Source: DATBMY01 sp036554605
GTDB taxonomy: Bacteria > Acidobacteriota > Blastocatellia > UBA7656
Direction: 5' to 3'
Length of the DNA stretch: 29,248 nucleotides
NCBI GenBank assembly: GCA_036554605.1
Contig: DATBMY010000267.1
Coordinates: forward strand, 1 to 29,248
Below are positions 21,978 through 29,248 of this stretch, one piece after another. Position numbers and translations under genes: made by a program. The first letter of the stretch is position 1. Every line of letters begins with the position of its first letter. The notes below the pieces were generated by a model. The model searched no databases and had not been told where the DNA came from. It was given only the letters and a program-made list of their open reading frames with translations.

Positions 21978-22931
21978 ATGTGCCCTCGAAATAGAAAATA
22001 CACATTGGCGCTCGCCGCGCTGCTGGCGCTCGTTTTTGCGCCGATCGCGGGCGTCGCGCAAAGCCGCAAGCAGCCGGTCGTGGCCGGCAACGAAATCACC
22101 ATCACGGTAACGGCCCACCCGCACGATGATCGCACCCGCGCCAATGCCCGGCAGATTCAGGCAGCCGATTTCACCGTGCGCGAGGATAAGCGACCGCAGC
22201 AGATAATCTCGGTCCGCAAGGCGACCGAAGCGCCGCCGGTCATCGCCGTCCTCATACAGGATGATCTGATCTCGCAGGTCAACAACGAGCTTCGCGTATT
22301 GAAGCAGTTCATACGCGCCCTGCCCGAAGGTTCGCGGGTGATGGTCGGCTATGTCACCAGCGGCTCGCTCGGCGTGGCGCAGGATTTCACCACCGACCGC
22401 GAGCGCGCGGCCGGCTCGCTTCGAGTGGTTCGCAGCAGCGAATCCGGCTCGCCTTTTAACCCCTACGTCGAGCTTATCGAAGCGCTGCGCAAATTCGATT
22501 CGCAGCCCGCGGGCCGGCGGCTCGTGCTCTTTGTATCGGACGGGCTAGATATATCGCGCGGATTTGCGAGCGCGAGCCCTTCGCTTTCGCTCGATCTGGA
22601 TCGCGCCATACGCGAAGCGCAGCGCCGCGGCGTAACCATCTATTCGATATATTCGCCCGCGGTAGGCCTGACGGCTCGCAGCCGGCTCGCGTCCAATTAC
22701 GGCCAGAGCTCGCTCAACAAGCTCTCGGATGATACTGGCGGAGAGGCATTCTTTTCCGGGTCGAGCTTCGTCAGCTTCGATCCGTACCTGAAAGAGATGA
22801 ACGAGCTGCTCGACATGCAGTGGGTAATTACCTACCGCAGCAACAACACAGGCTCGGGCTTCAGGCAAATCGAGGTAAGCGTAGAGCCCGAAGTTCATCT
22901 TCACCACATCGAAGGCTACAGGATGCGCTGA
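21978..22931 (+). CDS. secreted VWA-domain protein, acidobacterial type
   Basis: A 317-aa exported protein; GAGAGGTAAAG precedes the ATG. Residues ~1-29 form a signal peptide (TLALAALLALVFAPIAGVAQ). A short N-terminal beta region with the block QAADFTVREDKRPQQIISV is characteristic of the VWA proteins expanded in Acidobacteria. The VWA fold follows: PVIAVLIQDDLISQVNNEL at the place of the metal site, GSRVMVGYVTSG, and RRLVLFVSDGLDISRGF. The usual DxSxS is replaced by DDLIS, so metal binding is doubtful, while the later SDG is kept. Role inferred: cell-surface or periplasmic protein interaction. It converges on the Asp-box gene with a terminator hairpin between them. Confidence 0.87.
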   Translation: MCPRNRKYTLALAALLALVFAPIAGVAQSRKQPVVAGNEITITVTAHPHDDRTRANARQIQAADFTVREDKRPQQIISVRKATEAPPVIAVLIQDDLISQVNNELRVLKQFIRALPEGSRVMVGYVTSGSLGVAQDFTTDRERAAGSLRVVRSSESGSPFNPYVELIEALRKFDSQPAGRRLVLFVSDGLDISRGFASASPSLSLDLDRAIREAQRRGVTIYSIYSPAVGLTARSRLASNYGQSSLNKLSDDTGGEAFFSGSSFVSFDPYLKEMNELLDMQWVITYRSNNTGSGFRQIEVSVEPEVHLHHIEGYRMR

Positions 22932-22953
22932 GTCGCGGCGGGCGCGAAAATGA

Positions 22954-22991
22954 AAAAGCCTGGCGGGAGCGAGTGCCCCGGCCAGGCTTTT
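22954..22991. terminator. bidirectional terminator between convergent genes
   Basis: AAAAGCCTGGC (22954-22964) and GCCAGGCTTTT (22981-22991) form a perfect 11-bp stem with a 16-base loop. The stem supplies A and T tracts on both sides, so it can serve the VWA gene (+) and the Asp-box gene (-). Confidence 0.8.
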
Positions 22992-23008
22992 ATTGCTGGG
23001 AAGGGTTC

Positions 23009-24256
23009 TTATATTACCGCCAGTATCTCGCGCTGCTGAGAGAAGCGGCGGCCGTCGCTGGTGTTTCTATAAAAGATAATCCCCTCGTCGTTGCCTACTA
23101 TCGAGGCATCTATCCAGACGAGGTGAAGCACGCCCTTGCCGTCGACGGCCATCGCCGCGCTATGAGCGCGCCCTTTACTGTTATCGGCGTTGGAAACTCT
23201 CTCGGCGTCGGAAAAGCTCGCGCCGCCGTCTTCGGATTTCACCAGGAAGACTTGCCTGTTGTTGCGGCGCTCGTCCTGATAAGAGATATAAACGACCGAG
23301 TCCTCGAATGTGACGATGATCGGCTTTGCTATCTCCGCCACATCGTCGTTGACGATGTTCAACGGCTCGGAAAAGCTGATGCCGTCATCGCTGGAGCGAG
23401 AGTGAAAAGCCTGTATGCTCTCGCCTACCCGTTCCATCCAGGTGATGTGGACGCGCCCGGCGGCGTCCGTCGCGATGTGAGGCTGCTCGGCATGGCCCGC
23501 GCCGGAGACCTTTAGCGGCTCTGAAAACGTATCGCCGCCGTCAGTAGAGCGCGAGGCGTATATGGCGCTCACGCCCGATTTCGTATCTTCCCAGACGACA
23601 TGTATGGAGTCGTTCGGCGCGACGGCTATCTCGGGCTCGAAGGCTTCGCCGGGCGACTTCGAAACATCGACCGGGCCGCCGAAAGATTCGCCCAGGTCGG
23701 TCGAGCGTAAAAAGACGACCCGCCGCCCGCCCCCGGACGTATCCCCCCAGACGACGAAAACGGATTCGTTGGAATCGAGGGCCACGCGCGGCGAAAATGC
23801 TCCGCCGTTATGCGGAGTAATGTTCTTCGGCTTTTTGAACTTCGCCTTCTTCTTCGATTTGATCATGTAGGATTGCGTCGTGCCGTTCGAGTTATCGTGA
23901 TAGACGACATAGGCGCGAATCGTGCCTGACTTTGTCAACGCCACCGAAGGACCGAAGGCCTCGCCCGGCGATTTCGTAAGGTTCTTAGTCTGCGGAAAGT
24001 TGTTCCAGTTGCGCCCGCCGTCGTTCGATTTGGCGAAGAATATCTGGCTGTGCGGGCGGCGCTCGGAAGCGGGCGCGGTCGCGACCGACATCAACAGGTA
24101 GAGCACATCGCCTTTATCGACTCCGAGCGCGGGAAAGCGCTGCGCCCCGAAAAATCCGGGGAACTGCGCCTGGGCGCTGCGCGGCCAGGGCGAAACGCTT
24201 ACGGCGACAATCGCAAAGGCGATCAGCACGAGCATGGTTGCGATTCTTTTTTTCAT
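23009..24256 (-). CDS. secreted sialidase-like (Asp-box/BNR) beta-propeller protein
   Basis: A 415-aa exported protein; AGGTGAAG lies before the ATG. Signal peptide ~1-30 (ATMLVLIAFAIVAVSVSPWP, then AQAQ). The mature protein contains at least five Asp-box motifs, one per propeller blade: SNDGGRNWNN, STDLGESFGG, STDGGDTFSE, SSDDGISFSE and SEDGGASFSD, with a degenerate sixth near the end. Each is followed by a strand block of the type HVVWEDT or HITWMER. This is the sialidase superfamily fold, but the catalytic Arg triad and Tyr/Glu pair of true sialidases could not be identified, so it is named by fold only. It probably binds or senses something outside the cell. Confidence 0.83.
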   Translation of the reverse strand: MKKRIATMLVLIAFAIVAVSVSPWPRSAQAQFPGFFGAQRFPALGVDKGDVLYLLMSVATAPASERRPHSQIFFAKSNDGGRNWNNFPQTKNLTKSPGEAFGPSVALTKSGTIRAYVVYHDNSNGTTQSYMIKSKKKAKFKKPKNITPHNGGAFSPRVALDSNESVFVVWGDTSGGGRRVVFLRSTDLGESFGGPVDVSKSPGEAFEPEIAVAPNDSIHVVWEDTKSGVSAIYASRSTDGGDTFSEPLKVSGAGHAEQPHIATDAAGRVHITWMERVGESIQAFHSRSSDDGISFSEPLNIVNDDVAEIAKPIIVTFEDSVVYISYQDERRNNRQVFLVKSEDGGASFSDAERVSNADNSKGRAHSAAMAVDGKGVLHLVWIDASIVGNDEGIIFYRNTSDGRRFSQQREILAVI

Positions 24257-24334
24257 AACTTCACCTGTGCAAATAGGACAAGCGCGGCAACAGCGATGTT
24301 ACACGACTCTGCCTCGCTGTTTCAACTACAGTGG

Positions 24335-24393
24335 TCAGTGGTCGGTGGTCCCGCATTTCAAATCTCAGGTCCTTCTTGACCACCGACCACTGA
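24335..24393. repeat. 16-bp inverted repeat of the TCAGTGGTCGGTGGTC type
   Basis: TCAGTGGTCGGTGGTC (24335-24350) is exactly inverted at 24378-24393. The loop contains ATTTCAAATCTCAGG, the same GATTTGAAAT unit found at 21027-21075 and 26957-26990. It fills the divergent spacer between the Asp-box gene and folD; beyond it the spacer shows nothing recognisable. Confidence 0.8.
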
Positions 24394-24433
24394 TTTGACA
24401 GACCCGGCTGGTCGTTTCATACTCACCACTTAT

Positions 24434-25351
24434 ATGACTGCAAAGATCCTGGACGGCGCGGCCGTCGCCAGCACTATAAAAGAAGAAGTAGCTGCCGAGG
24501 CGCAAGAGCTTGCCTCGCGCGGCCTGAGGCCGGGCCTTGCGGCGGTGCTGGTCGGCTCCGATTCGGCATCGCAGATATATGTTTCAAACAAGGTGAAGAC
24601 CTGCCAGCAGCTCGGGCTTTACTCGGAAAAGATCGAGCTTGACGAAACGACCACGACCGAAGAATTACTGCGGCTTGTAGAGCGGCTTAACTCGCGCGAC
24701 GACATTGACGGCATACTAATACAGCTTCCGCTCCCGCGCCATATCGATGCCGCGCTTGTGCTCGATTCGGTCGACCCGGCTAAAGACGTCGACGGGTTTC
24801 ATCCGGTCAATCTGGGCCGGTTGATGCTTAACGAGCCGGGGCTCAGGCCATGCACGCCTGCTGGAATAATGGAGATGCTCGACCGCTACAACGTAGAGAT
24901 GGCGGGCGCGCGGGCAGTCATCATCGGGCGCAGCCGCATCGTGGGACTGCCGATGTCGCTGCTGCTTCTGCACCGCAACGCCACGGTAACCGTCTGCCAT
25001 TCGCGCACGCGCGACCTTGCCTCGGTCGCGCGCGAGGCCGACCTGCTCGTGGCCGCTATAGGGCGCGCGGCGATGGTCGATTCGAGCTACATCAAGCCCG
25101 GCGCCGCAGTCGTCGACGTCGGGATGAACAGGGTGACGTCTCGCGAAGATGTAGAGAAATATTTCGGTGACAACCCGAAGCGCGCGGCCGCCTTTGAAAA
25201 AAACGGCTTCACGCTCGTGGGCGACGTGCATCCGCGCGAGGCTTTGGAGGTGGCGGGCCAGCTCACCCCCGTCCCCGGCGGCGTCGGCCCGCTCACTATC
25301 GCCATGCTTATGAAGAATACGCTCACCGCGATGAAGATGCGCCGCGGCTGA
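24434..25351 (+). CDS. folD: methylenetetrahydrofolate dehydrogenase/cyclohydrolase
   Basis: Bifunctional cytosolic enzyme that oxidises 5,10-methylene-THF with NADP and opens methenyl-THF to 10-formyl-THF. The 305-aa protein starts at ATG 24434 (MTAKILDGAAVA); an in-frame TTG at 24395 lies inside the repeat and is rejected. Catalytic Lys53 is in YVSNKVKTC, followed by DGILIQLPLPRH, KDVDGFHPVNLGRL and RPCTPAGIMEML. The cofactor loop is VIIGRSRIVGLPMSLLL, and the C-terminal signature LTPVPGGVGPLTIAML is intact. Compared with E. coli FolD there is a small insertion (SREDVEKYFGDNPKRAAAF) before the last helix. No ribosome binding site is evident. It is convergent with the FG-GAP gene, 22 bases apart. 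Confidence 0.96.
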   Translation: MTAKILDGAAVASTIKEEVAAEAQELASRGLRPGLAAVLVGSDSASQIYVSNKVKTCQQLGLYSEKIELDETTTTEELLRLVERLNSRDDIDGILIQLPLPRHIDAALVLDSVDPAKDVDGFHPVNLGRLMLNEPGLRPCTPAGIMEMLDRYNVEMAGARAVIIGRSRIVGLPMSLLLLHRNATVTVCHSRTRDLASVAREADLLVAAIGRAAMVDSSYIKPGAAVVDVGMNRVTSREDVEKYFGDNPKRAAAFEKNGFTLVGDVHPREALEVAGQLTPVPGGVGPLTIAMLMKNTLTAMKMRRG

Positions 25352-25373
25352 GCCGGTATTCTCAATTCCCGTA

Positions 25374-26813
25374 TCAGAATCTGATTGTTGCCTCGTTAGA
25401 GCAGGTCCTGCTGCCCGCCACGCAGACGCTGTACGTGAAAGTCCCCCGCGTTCGAGAGCCGAATCGATCCGTATAGCTCCCGGTATTCGACACCGTGGCT
25501 ATACGCGACCCGTTGCGGTATATATCGACCGCCGAGCCCGTGGCTCCGCTCCACCTGAGGTCGACCAGCTTTGCGGTCCTCGTCGTGCGCGTCGAGGCCG
25601 CCAGAATTATCTGGGCAGGAGGGGGCGGAGGAGGCGTCACGGTGCCCGCGCTTGTAAGGACCGTTATGCTTCCGCTCCCCTGATTGACCGCGACCAGATC
25701 GGGCGTCGAGTCGCCGTCCAGATTCCCGACGGCGACATCGACCGGGGATTGCCCTACATTAAACGCCCTGGGACTGGAATAATTGTAATCACCCAGATAT
25801 GTGAGGATGGAAAGGGTGTTGGTCGCCCAGCTTGCCAGCGCAAAATCGAGCCGCCCGTCGCCGTTAAAATCGGCCGAGGCTATGCTGACGGGCGTATTTC
25901 CGACAGGAATTTCCGAGTATCCCGGAAAACTTCCATTGCCGTTGCTGAACAGGATTATTATTTGTGAAAAATAGGAATTAGCGATTGCTATGTCCTGATT
26001 GCCGTCGCCGTCAAAGTCGCCTACCGTCAGGTCATCAGGGAGGTCGCCCGCGTAGAGCCATATGGGAGCGGCGAAGGTCCCATTCCTGTTGTTAAAAAGT
26101 ACCGTGACGTTGCCGAGCCCGTTGTTGACGTAGGCAATATCCTTAAAGCCGTCGCCATTGAAATCGGCGAGGGCTATTGATTTCGAGCCATAACCATTTC
26201 CATACGAGCCGTTATAAGTGAAGCTGCCTTGCCCGTTATTGAGCAATATGCCCGACTTGAAACACTGATTCACGTCGGCCAGATCGTTATCGCCATCTTT
26301 GTCGAGATCGCCTACGGCGACGCCGGATGAGGAAGAACAGACGTTGTAGTTTACCGGAGCGGCAAATGCGCGATTGCCCTGATTGATCAGAACCGAGATG
26401 GCCCCTGTCTGGGTCGAGAAGGCGACCGCCAGGTCGTTTCGCCCGTCGCCGTTTAGGTCGCCAATCTCCAGATCAAGCGTGTAAGAGCTGGAGGGCCACA
26501 GCCCCGGCAACGAGACTCGCTCGAACGAGCCCGCGCCGTTATTGAAAAAGAGCTGTAAGCTCCCTTGAAGATTTACGACCGCAATATCGTTTAGCCGGTC
26601 GCCATCCAGGTCACCGATCTTTGCCGCCGAGGGGTTGGTCCCTGCGGCGAAAGATGCGTTCGCATAGCTGGATTGCAACTCCGCTTGCGCGCCCATCGGA
26701 CCGGGAACCGCTAAGAAGATGACCGCTGAAACCAGCAGCGCCGCGATCATAACCCGGCTGGCCCGGACCGGTTTTCCAACAGTCCCGCAGCTTAAGAGTG
26801 TATTTTTTTCCAC
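25374..26813 (-). CDS. secreted FG-GAP (integrin-alpha-like) beta-propeller protein
   Basis: A 479-aa exported protein. GTG 26813 is chosen because AAAGGAGGG (26821-26829) lies exactly 7 bases upstream; an ATG at 26840 lacks a ribosome binding site. The signal peptide is VMIAALLVSAVIFLAVPG, ending near GAQA. Seven FG-GAP/VCBS repeats with calcium-type D-x-D-G-D loops follow: DLDGDRLND, DLNGDGRND, DLDKDGDND, DFNGDGFKD, DFDGDGNQD, DFNGDGRLD and NLDGDSTPD, consistent with a closed seven-bladed propeller. After a Pro run (PPPPPP) comes a fibronectin-type-III-like domain ending FTYSVCVAGSRTCSNEATIRF, with one Cys pair. Likely a cell-surface or secreted binding protein. Regulation: an exact sigma-54 promoter lies at 26903-26919. 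Confidence 0.9.
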   Translation of the reverse strand: MEKNTLLSCGTVGKPVRASRVMIAALLVSAVIFLAVPGPMGAQAELQSSYANASFAAGTNPSAAKIGDLDGDRLNDIAVVNLQGSLQLFFNNGAGSFERVSLPGLWPSSSYTLDLEIGDLNGDGRNDLAVAFSTQTGAISVLINQGNRAFAAPVNYNVCSSSSGVAVGDLDKDGDNDLADVNQCFKSGILLNNGQGSFTYNGSYGNGYGSKSIALADFNGDGFKDIAYVNNGLGNVTVLFNNRNGTFAAPIWLYAGDLPDDLTVGDFDGDGNQDIAIANSYFSQIIILFSNGNGSFPGYSEIPVGNTPVSIASADFNGDGRLDFALASWATNTLSILTYLGDYNYSSPRAFNVGQSPVDVAVGNLDGDSTPDLVAVNQGSGSITVLTSAGTVTPPPPPPAQIILAASTRTTRTAKLVDLRWSGATGSAVDIYRNGSRIATVSNTGSYTDRFGSRTRGTFTYSVCVAGSRTCSNEATIRF

Positions 26814-26902
26814 CTCGCAACCCTCCTTTACTCTCTCCATGAGCGGAATTTGCGAAAAGTAAAGAAACTCTCAAGAGTCCGCACGGGTAACGTATCACTC
26901 AT

Positions 26903-26919
26903 TGCAATGCTCGTGCCAG
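26903..26919 (-). promoter_or_regulatory. sigma-54 (RpoN) promoter of the FG-GAP gene
   Basis: Read on the minus strand the 17 bases are CTGGCACGAGCATTGCA, which fits every position of the sigma-54 consensus YTGGCACGRNNNTTGCW. GG is at 26917-26916 and GC at 26905-26904, the required ten-base spacing. Transcription would start near 26892, leaving about 78 bases of leader before GTG 26813. No binding site for an enhancer protein was recognised upstream. Confidence 0.8.
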
Positions 26920-26956
26920 TTTTGTAAGAAATCTATCAGAAGTTGAGAGCGCCGGA

Positions 26957-26990
26957 TCTGAAACTAGAGATTCGAGATTTCAAATCCGGC
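26957..26990. repeat. GATTTGAAAT-type dispersed spacer repeat
   Basis: CTGAAACTAGAGATTCGAGATTTCAAATCCG contains two degenerate units of the same repeat seen at 21027-21075 and in the loop of 24335-24393. It lies in the spacer between the PQQ-like gene and the sigma-54 promoter. Confidence 0.55.
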
Positions 26991-27001
26991 GGGAGGGGAT
27001 G

Positions 27002-29104
27002 TCAGCGGATGCGGAACAGGCCCGAGCGGCCGAAGATTGTGGGATTCGACGAATCGGCTACCTGCACGATGACTCTCTCGGACTTCGGCTTCTTTGCCTT
27101 CACCCGAAGCGCGCCGAGCCCGGCCTCTATATCATCGCCGGCGAGGCGCCAGGTCGCGCCATTATCGTGCGATATGCTCACATCGACGCGGCTCACGCCC
27201 GCGTAGGTCCAGGTGACGTCGAATCTCTTCCCCTTTCTCACCTGGTCGCCTGCCACGGGCGATGTCACAGTGATCGACGCCTGACCGGGCGTCGCCGGGG
27301 GCGTGCCCCGCGGGGCGAAAGCATAAACCGAATTATCATTCGAGCCCACGAGGACGCGGTCTTGCGATATAGAGACGCCGCTCACTATGGAGCCGCGCTG
27401 CGCGCTCCATAGCTCGATCCCTGAATTAACGTCATAAGCCCGCAGGCGGCCGTCCGCGCCGCCGATAAAGAGAGCGCCGCCCGCTACGGCGGCCGCGCCG
27501 ATGATGGCCGCGGGTTGCGGCGACTGCCACAGCATCTCGCCCGTGCGCTGGTCGAGCGCTACGACCTTGCCGCTTCTCGACTCAACGATAGAGCCCATGA
27601 AGATGCGACCGTAGGCTGCCGCGGGCGAAGATAATATCCCGCCGATTGATGAGCCGTCGGTTACGCGAGTCTGCCATAATAGCTCTCCGGTCTCGCGGTT
27701 TACGGCGTAGCAATTGCCGTCCTTCGACCCCACGGCCAGCGCGGGCGTGTTGGCTATATCGAACAGCACCGGCGACGCGCCGAAGTCGAGATTATTCGTA
27801 TCGCTCCTGAGCCGTTTGAACTGCCAGATGAGCGATCCGGTGTCGGCGTTGAGCGCGAGGATCGCGCTTGAATGCGTGTCCTCGCCGGCGCAGTAATTTC
27901 CCGTCCCCACGTAAAGCATGCGGCGGCGCGAGTCGACGGCGACCGACGACCAGACCGCGCCGCCCGTGCTGCCCGCGGGCGCGGTGTCGAAACTCCATAA
28001 TACGCGGCCGTCGGTCGCGCTCACGCATACCAGCCTGCCTCTGACACAGGGGTTCACGCAATGGCTGGCAAGTCCTATGTATATCTTTCCGTCAAAGACC
28101 GCCGGAGAAGCGTATATGTGATATGCCTGCTCGGGGTCCGCAAGTTGCGAAGTCCAGACTTCGGCCCCGGTCGCGGCGTTGAGGGCAACGAGCTTTGCGC
28201 TGCCGGTCGCAAAATAGAGCCTTCCGTCCAGGAGCGCCGCGGTGCTGTCTATTCCGTAAGTATCATCGCAAGCATCTATCGTGATCGTTCCCGCGTTATA
28301 TCTCCAGATCTCCGCGCCGTCCGCCTCTCTCAGCGCATACATTCGGCCGTCCCACGATCCGGCATATACCACGCCGCCCGCGACCACGGGCGTTCCCGTA
28401 ACCTGATCGTTTGCCTGAAATCGCCAGGCTTCGGCGAGCTGGCCGGCATTTGCGGCGCTGATATTTGACTCGGTGGAAAAACCCGTGTGCGCCGGGTCGC
28501 GCTGGTACATTGGCCACTCGGCTTCGGAGTTGACCGTAAGCGCGCCTATGCCTGCGTCATCTATGCGCGCGCCTATGTTTATCAGCACGGCCGATACGAA
28601 CATAGGAAAGCGCGGCGCTGTCCGGCTGACGTAGAGTATGACGCCGTTCTTGTAATAGATGACCGTTCCGGAATTGATCGCTATGCGAAAGAGGTCGCCC
28701 GCCGTGTAAGAGGTTTCCGTTCTGTAGATATTGTTCTCGCGCACCTCGGCTACATTCGAGTCCGTGAGCTTGATTGAAAAATCTATCTCGGCAAAATCGG
28801 TCCCGATGGCGCTTGAGGTCAGTCCGCAAAAAGCGGTTCGGTTCAACCGGCCCGCGGTGAATTCGAAGTAAGCATTGCCGCCGGTTATTCTCTGCTGCGA
28901 CCGTGCGCCCGCGTCCGCGGTGTCGTTGAGCCCCGCGGTCTTTTCGAGGCTGTTGCCTGTTACGGCGCAGTTGGCGAGACCCGTCCAGATGACGTTTTGT
29001 CGCGAGCCATCGCCAGATTGCCCCGCGGACTTGATCGTAAGCGCGGGCGAAATGATGAGAGCGGCGATGACGAGCGGGCATGCAAGCCTTGTGAGGATAT
29101 TCAT
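27002..29104 (-). CDS. secreted PQQ-like beta-propeller protein with C-terminal Ig-like domain
   Basis: A 700-aa exported protein. ATG 29104 (MNILTRLACPLVIAALIISP) gives a clean signal peptide; an upstream start at 29167 adds 21 residues before it. Residues ~30-190 are a beta-rich N-terminal region (GNAYFEFTAGRLNRTAFCG). A PQQ/PVA-dehydrogenase-like propeller follows with repeats such as GGVVYAGSWDGRMYALREAD, DGKIYIGLASHCVN and GGALFIGGADGRLRAYDVNS. The last ~95 residues are an Ig-like domain (ITVTSPVAGDQVRKGKRFDV, VSISHDNGATWRLAG). There is no cytochrome motif and no clear PQQ ligand set, unlike the enzyme at 467-2545, so a structural or binding role is as likely as a dehydrogenase. Confidence 0.85.
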   Translation of the reverse strand: MNILTRLACPLVIAALIISPALTIKSAGQSGDGSRQNVIWTGLANCAVTGNSLEKTAGLNDTADAGARSQQRITGGNAYFEFTAGRLNRTAFCGLTSSAIGTDFAEIDFSIKLTDSNVAEVRENNIYRTETSYTAGDLFRIAINSGTVIYYKNGVILYVSRTAPRFPMFVSAVLINIGARIDDAGIGALTVNSEAEWPMYQRDPAHTGFSTESNISAANAGQLAEAWRFQANDQVTGTPVVAGGVVYAGSWDGRMYALREADGAEIWRYNAGTITIDACDDTYGIDSTAALLDGRLYFATGSAKLVALNAATGAEVWTSQLADPEQAYHIYASPAVFDGKIYIGLASHCVNPCVRGRLVCVSATDGRVLWSFDTAPAGSTGGAVWSSVAVDSRRRMLYVGTGNYCAGEDTHSSAILALNADTGSLIWQFKRLRSDTNNLDFGASPVLFDIANTPALAVGSKDGNCYAVNRETGELLWQTRVTDGSSIGGILSSPAAAYGRIFMGSIVESRSGKVVALDQRTGEMLWQSPQPAAIIGAAAVAGGALFIGGADGRLRAYDVNSGIELWSAQRGSIVSGVSISQDRVLVGSNDNSVYAFAPRGTPPATPGQASITVTSPVAGDQVRKGKRFDVTWTYAGVSRVDVSISHDNGATWRLAGDDIEAGLGALRVKAKKPKSERVIVQVADSSNPTIFGRSGLFRIR

Positions 29105-29221
29105 AGGCCGATACGGGGATGACAACTTTTTTATTTGCCGCAAGCGCGCCACACACATGCTGCTCACGCGCGCGCGCTCACGGCTTTATACAAGGGATAT
29201 ATTGCGAATGCTTTGAGCTTT

Positions 29222-29248
29222 CCAGGGCAGGGGCCGGAGGTCAGAGGT
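29222..29248. repeat. GGGGTCA/GGCCGGAGG-type spacer repeat at window edge
   Basis: CCAGGGCAGGGGCCGGAGGTCAGAGGT is another member of the family at 20975-21114 and 21822-21857, running off the window. The spacer from 29105 to 29221 shows nothing else that I can support. Confidence 0.55.

Noticed and set aside
23009..24256. True sialidase activity
   Set aside because: Only the Asp-box fold is visible; catalytic residues could not be identified.

Overview
The window most likely comes from a soil-type member of the Acidobacteriota, probably class Blastocatellia. This is inferred from gene content: a PadR regulator overlapping a giant MacB-like permease of the acidobacterial ADOP type, a second decayed ADOP copy, a secreted VWA protein of the kind common in Acidobacteria, a BTAD-TolB-TPR regulator, high GC, and intergenic spacers filled with short degenerate repeats and folded palindromes. 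No rRNA, tRNA, CRISPR array, transposase or phage gene was seen. No gene-free gap exceeds about 280 bases.

Layout. 1-200 is the start of a leftward D/R/Y-rich gene cut by the window edge. 467-5480 (+) holds a quinohaemoprotein alcohol dehydrogenase with a fused cytochrome c domain, a BTAD-TolB-TPR regulator and a SAM methyltransferase. 5745-8250 (+) is a tight run of three small DsrE/TusB-type sulfur-relay-like proteins followed by a secreted beta-propeller. A strong hairpin separates it from a leftward SUMF1-like gene (8302-8994). 9083-10650 (+) is a secreted LIC_10091-like protein plus a single-domain response regulator. 10801-13837 (+) is the padR/ADOP permease pair behind a near-consensus promoter that contains an inverted repeat. 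14022-15332 (+) is citrate synthase, with a CRP-like site and a foldable leader upstream. 15543-20013 (-) carries a hemerythrin-like protein, an alginate-export-type porin, an alpha/beta hydrolase and an unrecognised secreted protein. 20024-21022 (+) is a 63-aa unknown protein and an inositol-monophosphatase-family phosphatase whose tail is encoded by an intergenic repeat. 21113-21697 (-) is an ADOP permease reduced to its two ends. 21978-29104 has a VWA protein, an Asp-box propeller, FolD, an FG-GAP propeller with a textbook sigma-54 promoter, and a PQQ-like propeller.

Common threads are export (most proteins in 21978-29104 carry signal peptides, and five propeller proteins of different families occur in the window) and unusual spacer DNA. 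Three kinds of spacer element recur: cloverleaf-like palindromes with two hairpins inside an outer stem (5539-5598, 10674-10727, 15439-15499), heptamer-type GGGGTCA/GGCCAGG repeats, and a TCAGTGGTCGGTGGTC inverted pair. The most noteworthy signals are the exact sigma-54 site at 26903-26919, the DsrE/TusB-like trio without visible TusA or TusE/DsrC, the cloverleaf repeats, the self-overlapping PadR promoter/operator, and the repeat that has become coding sequence.
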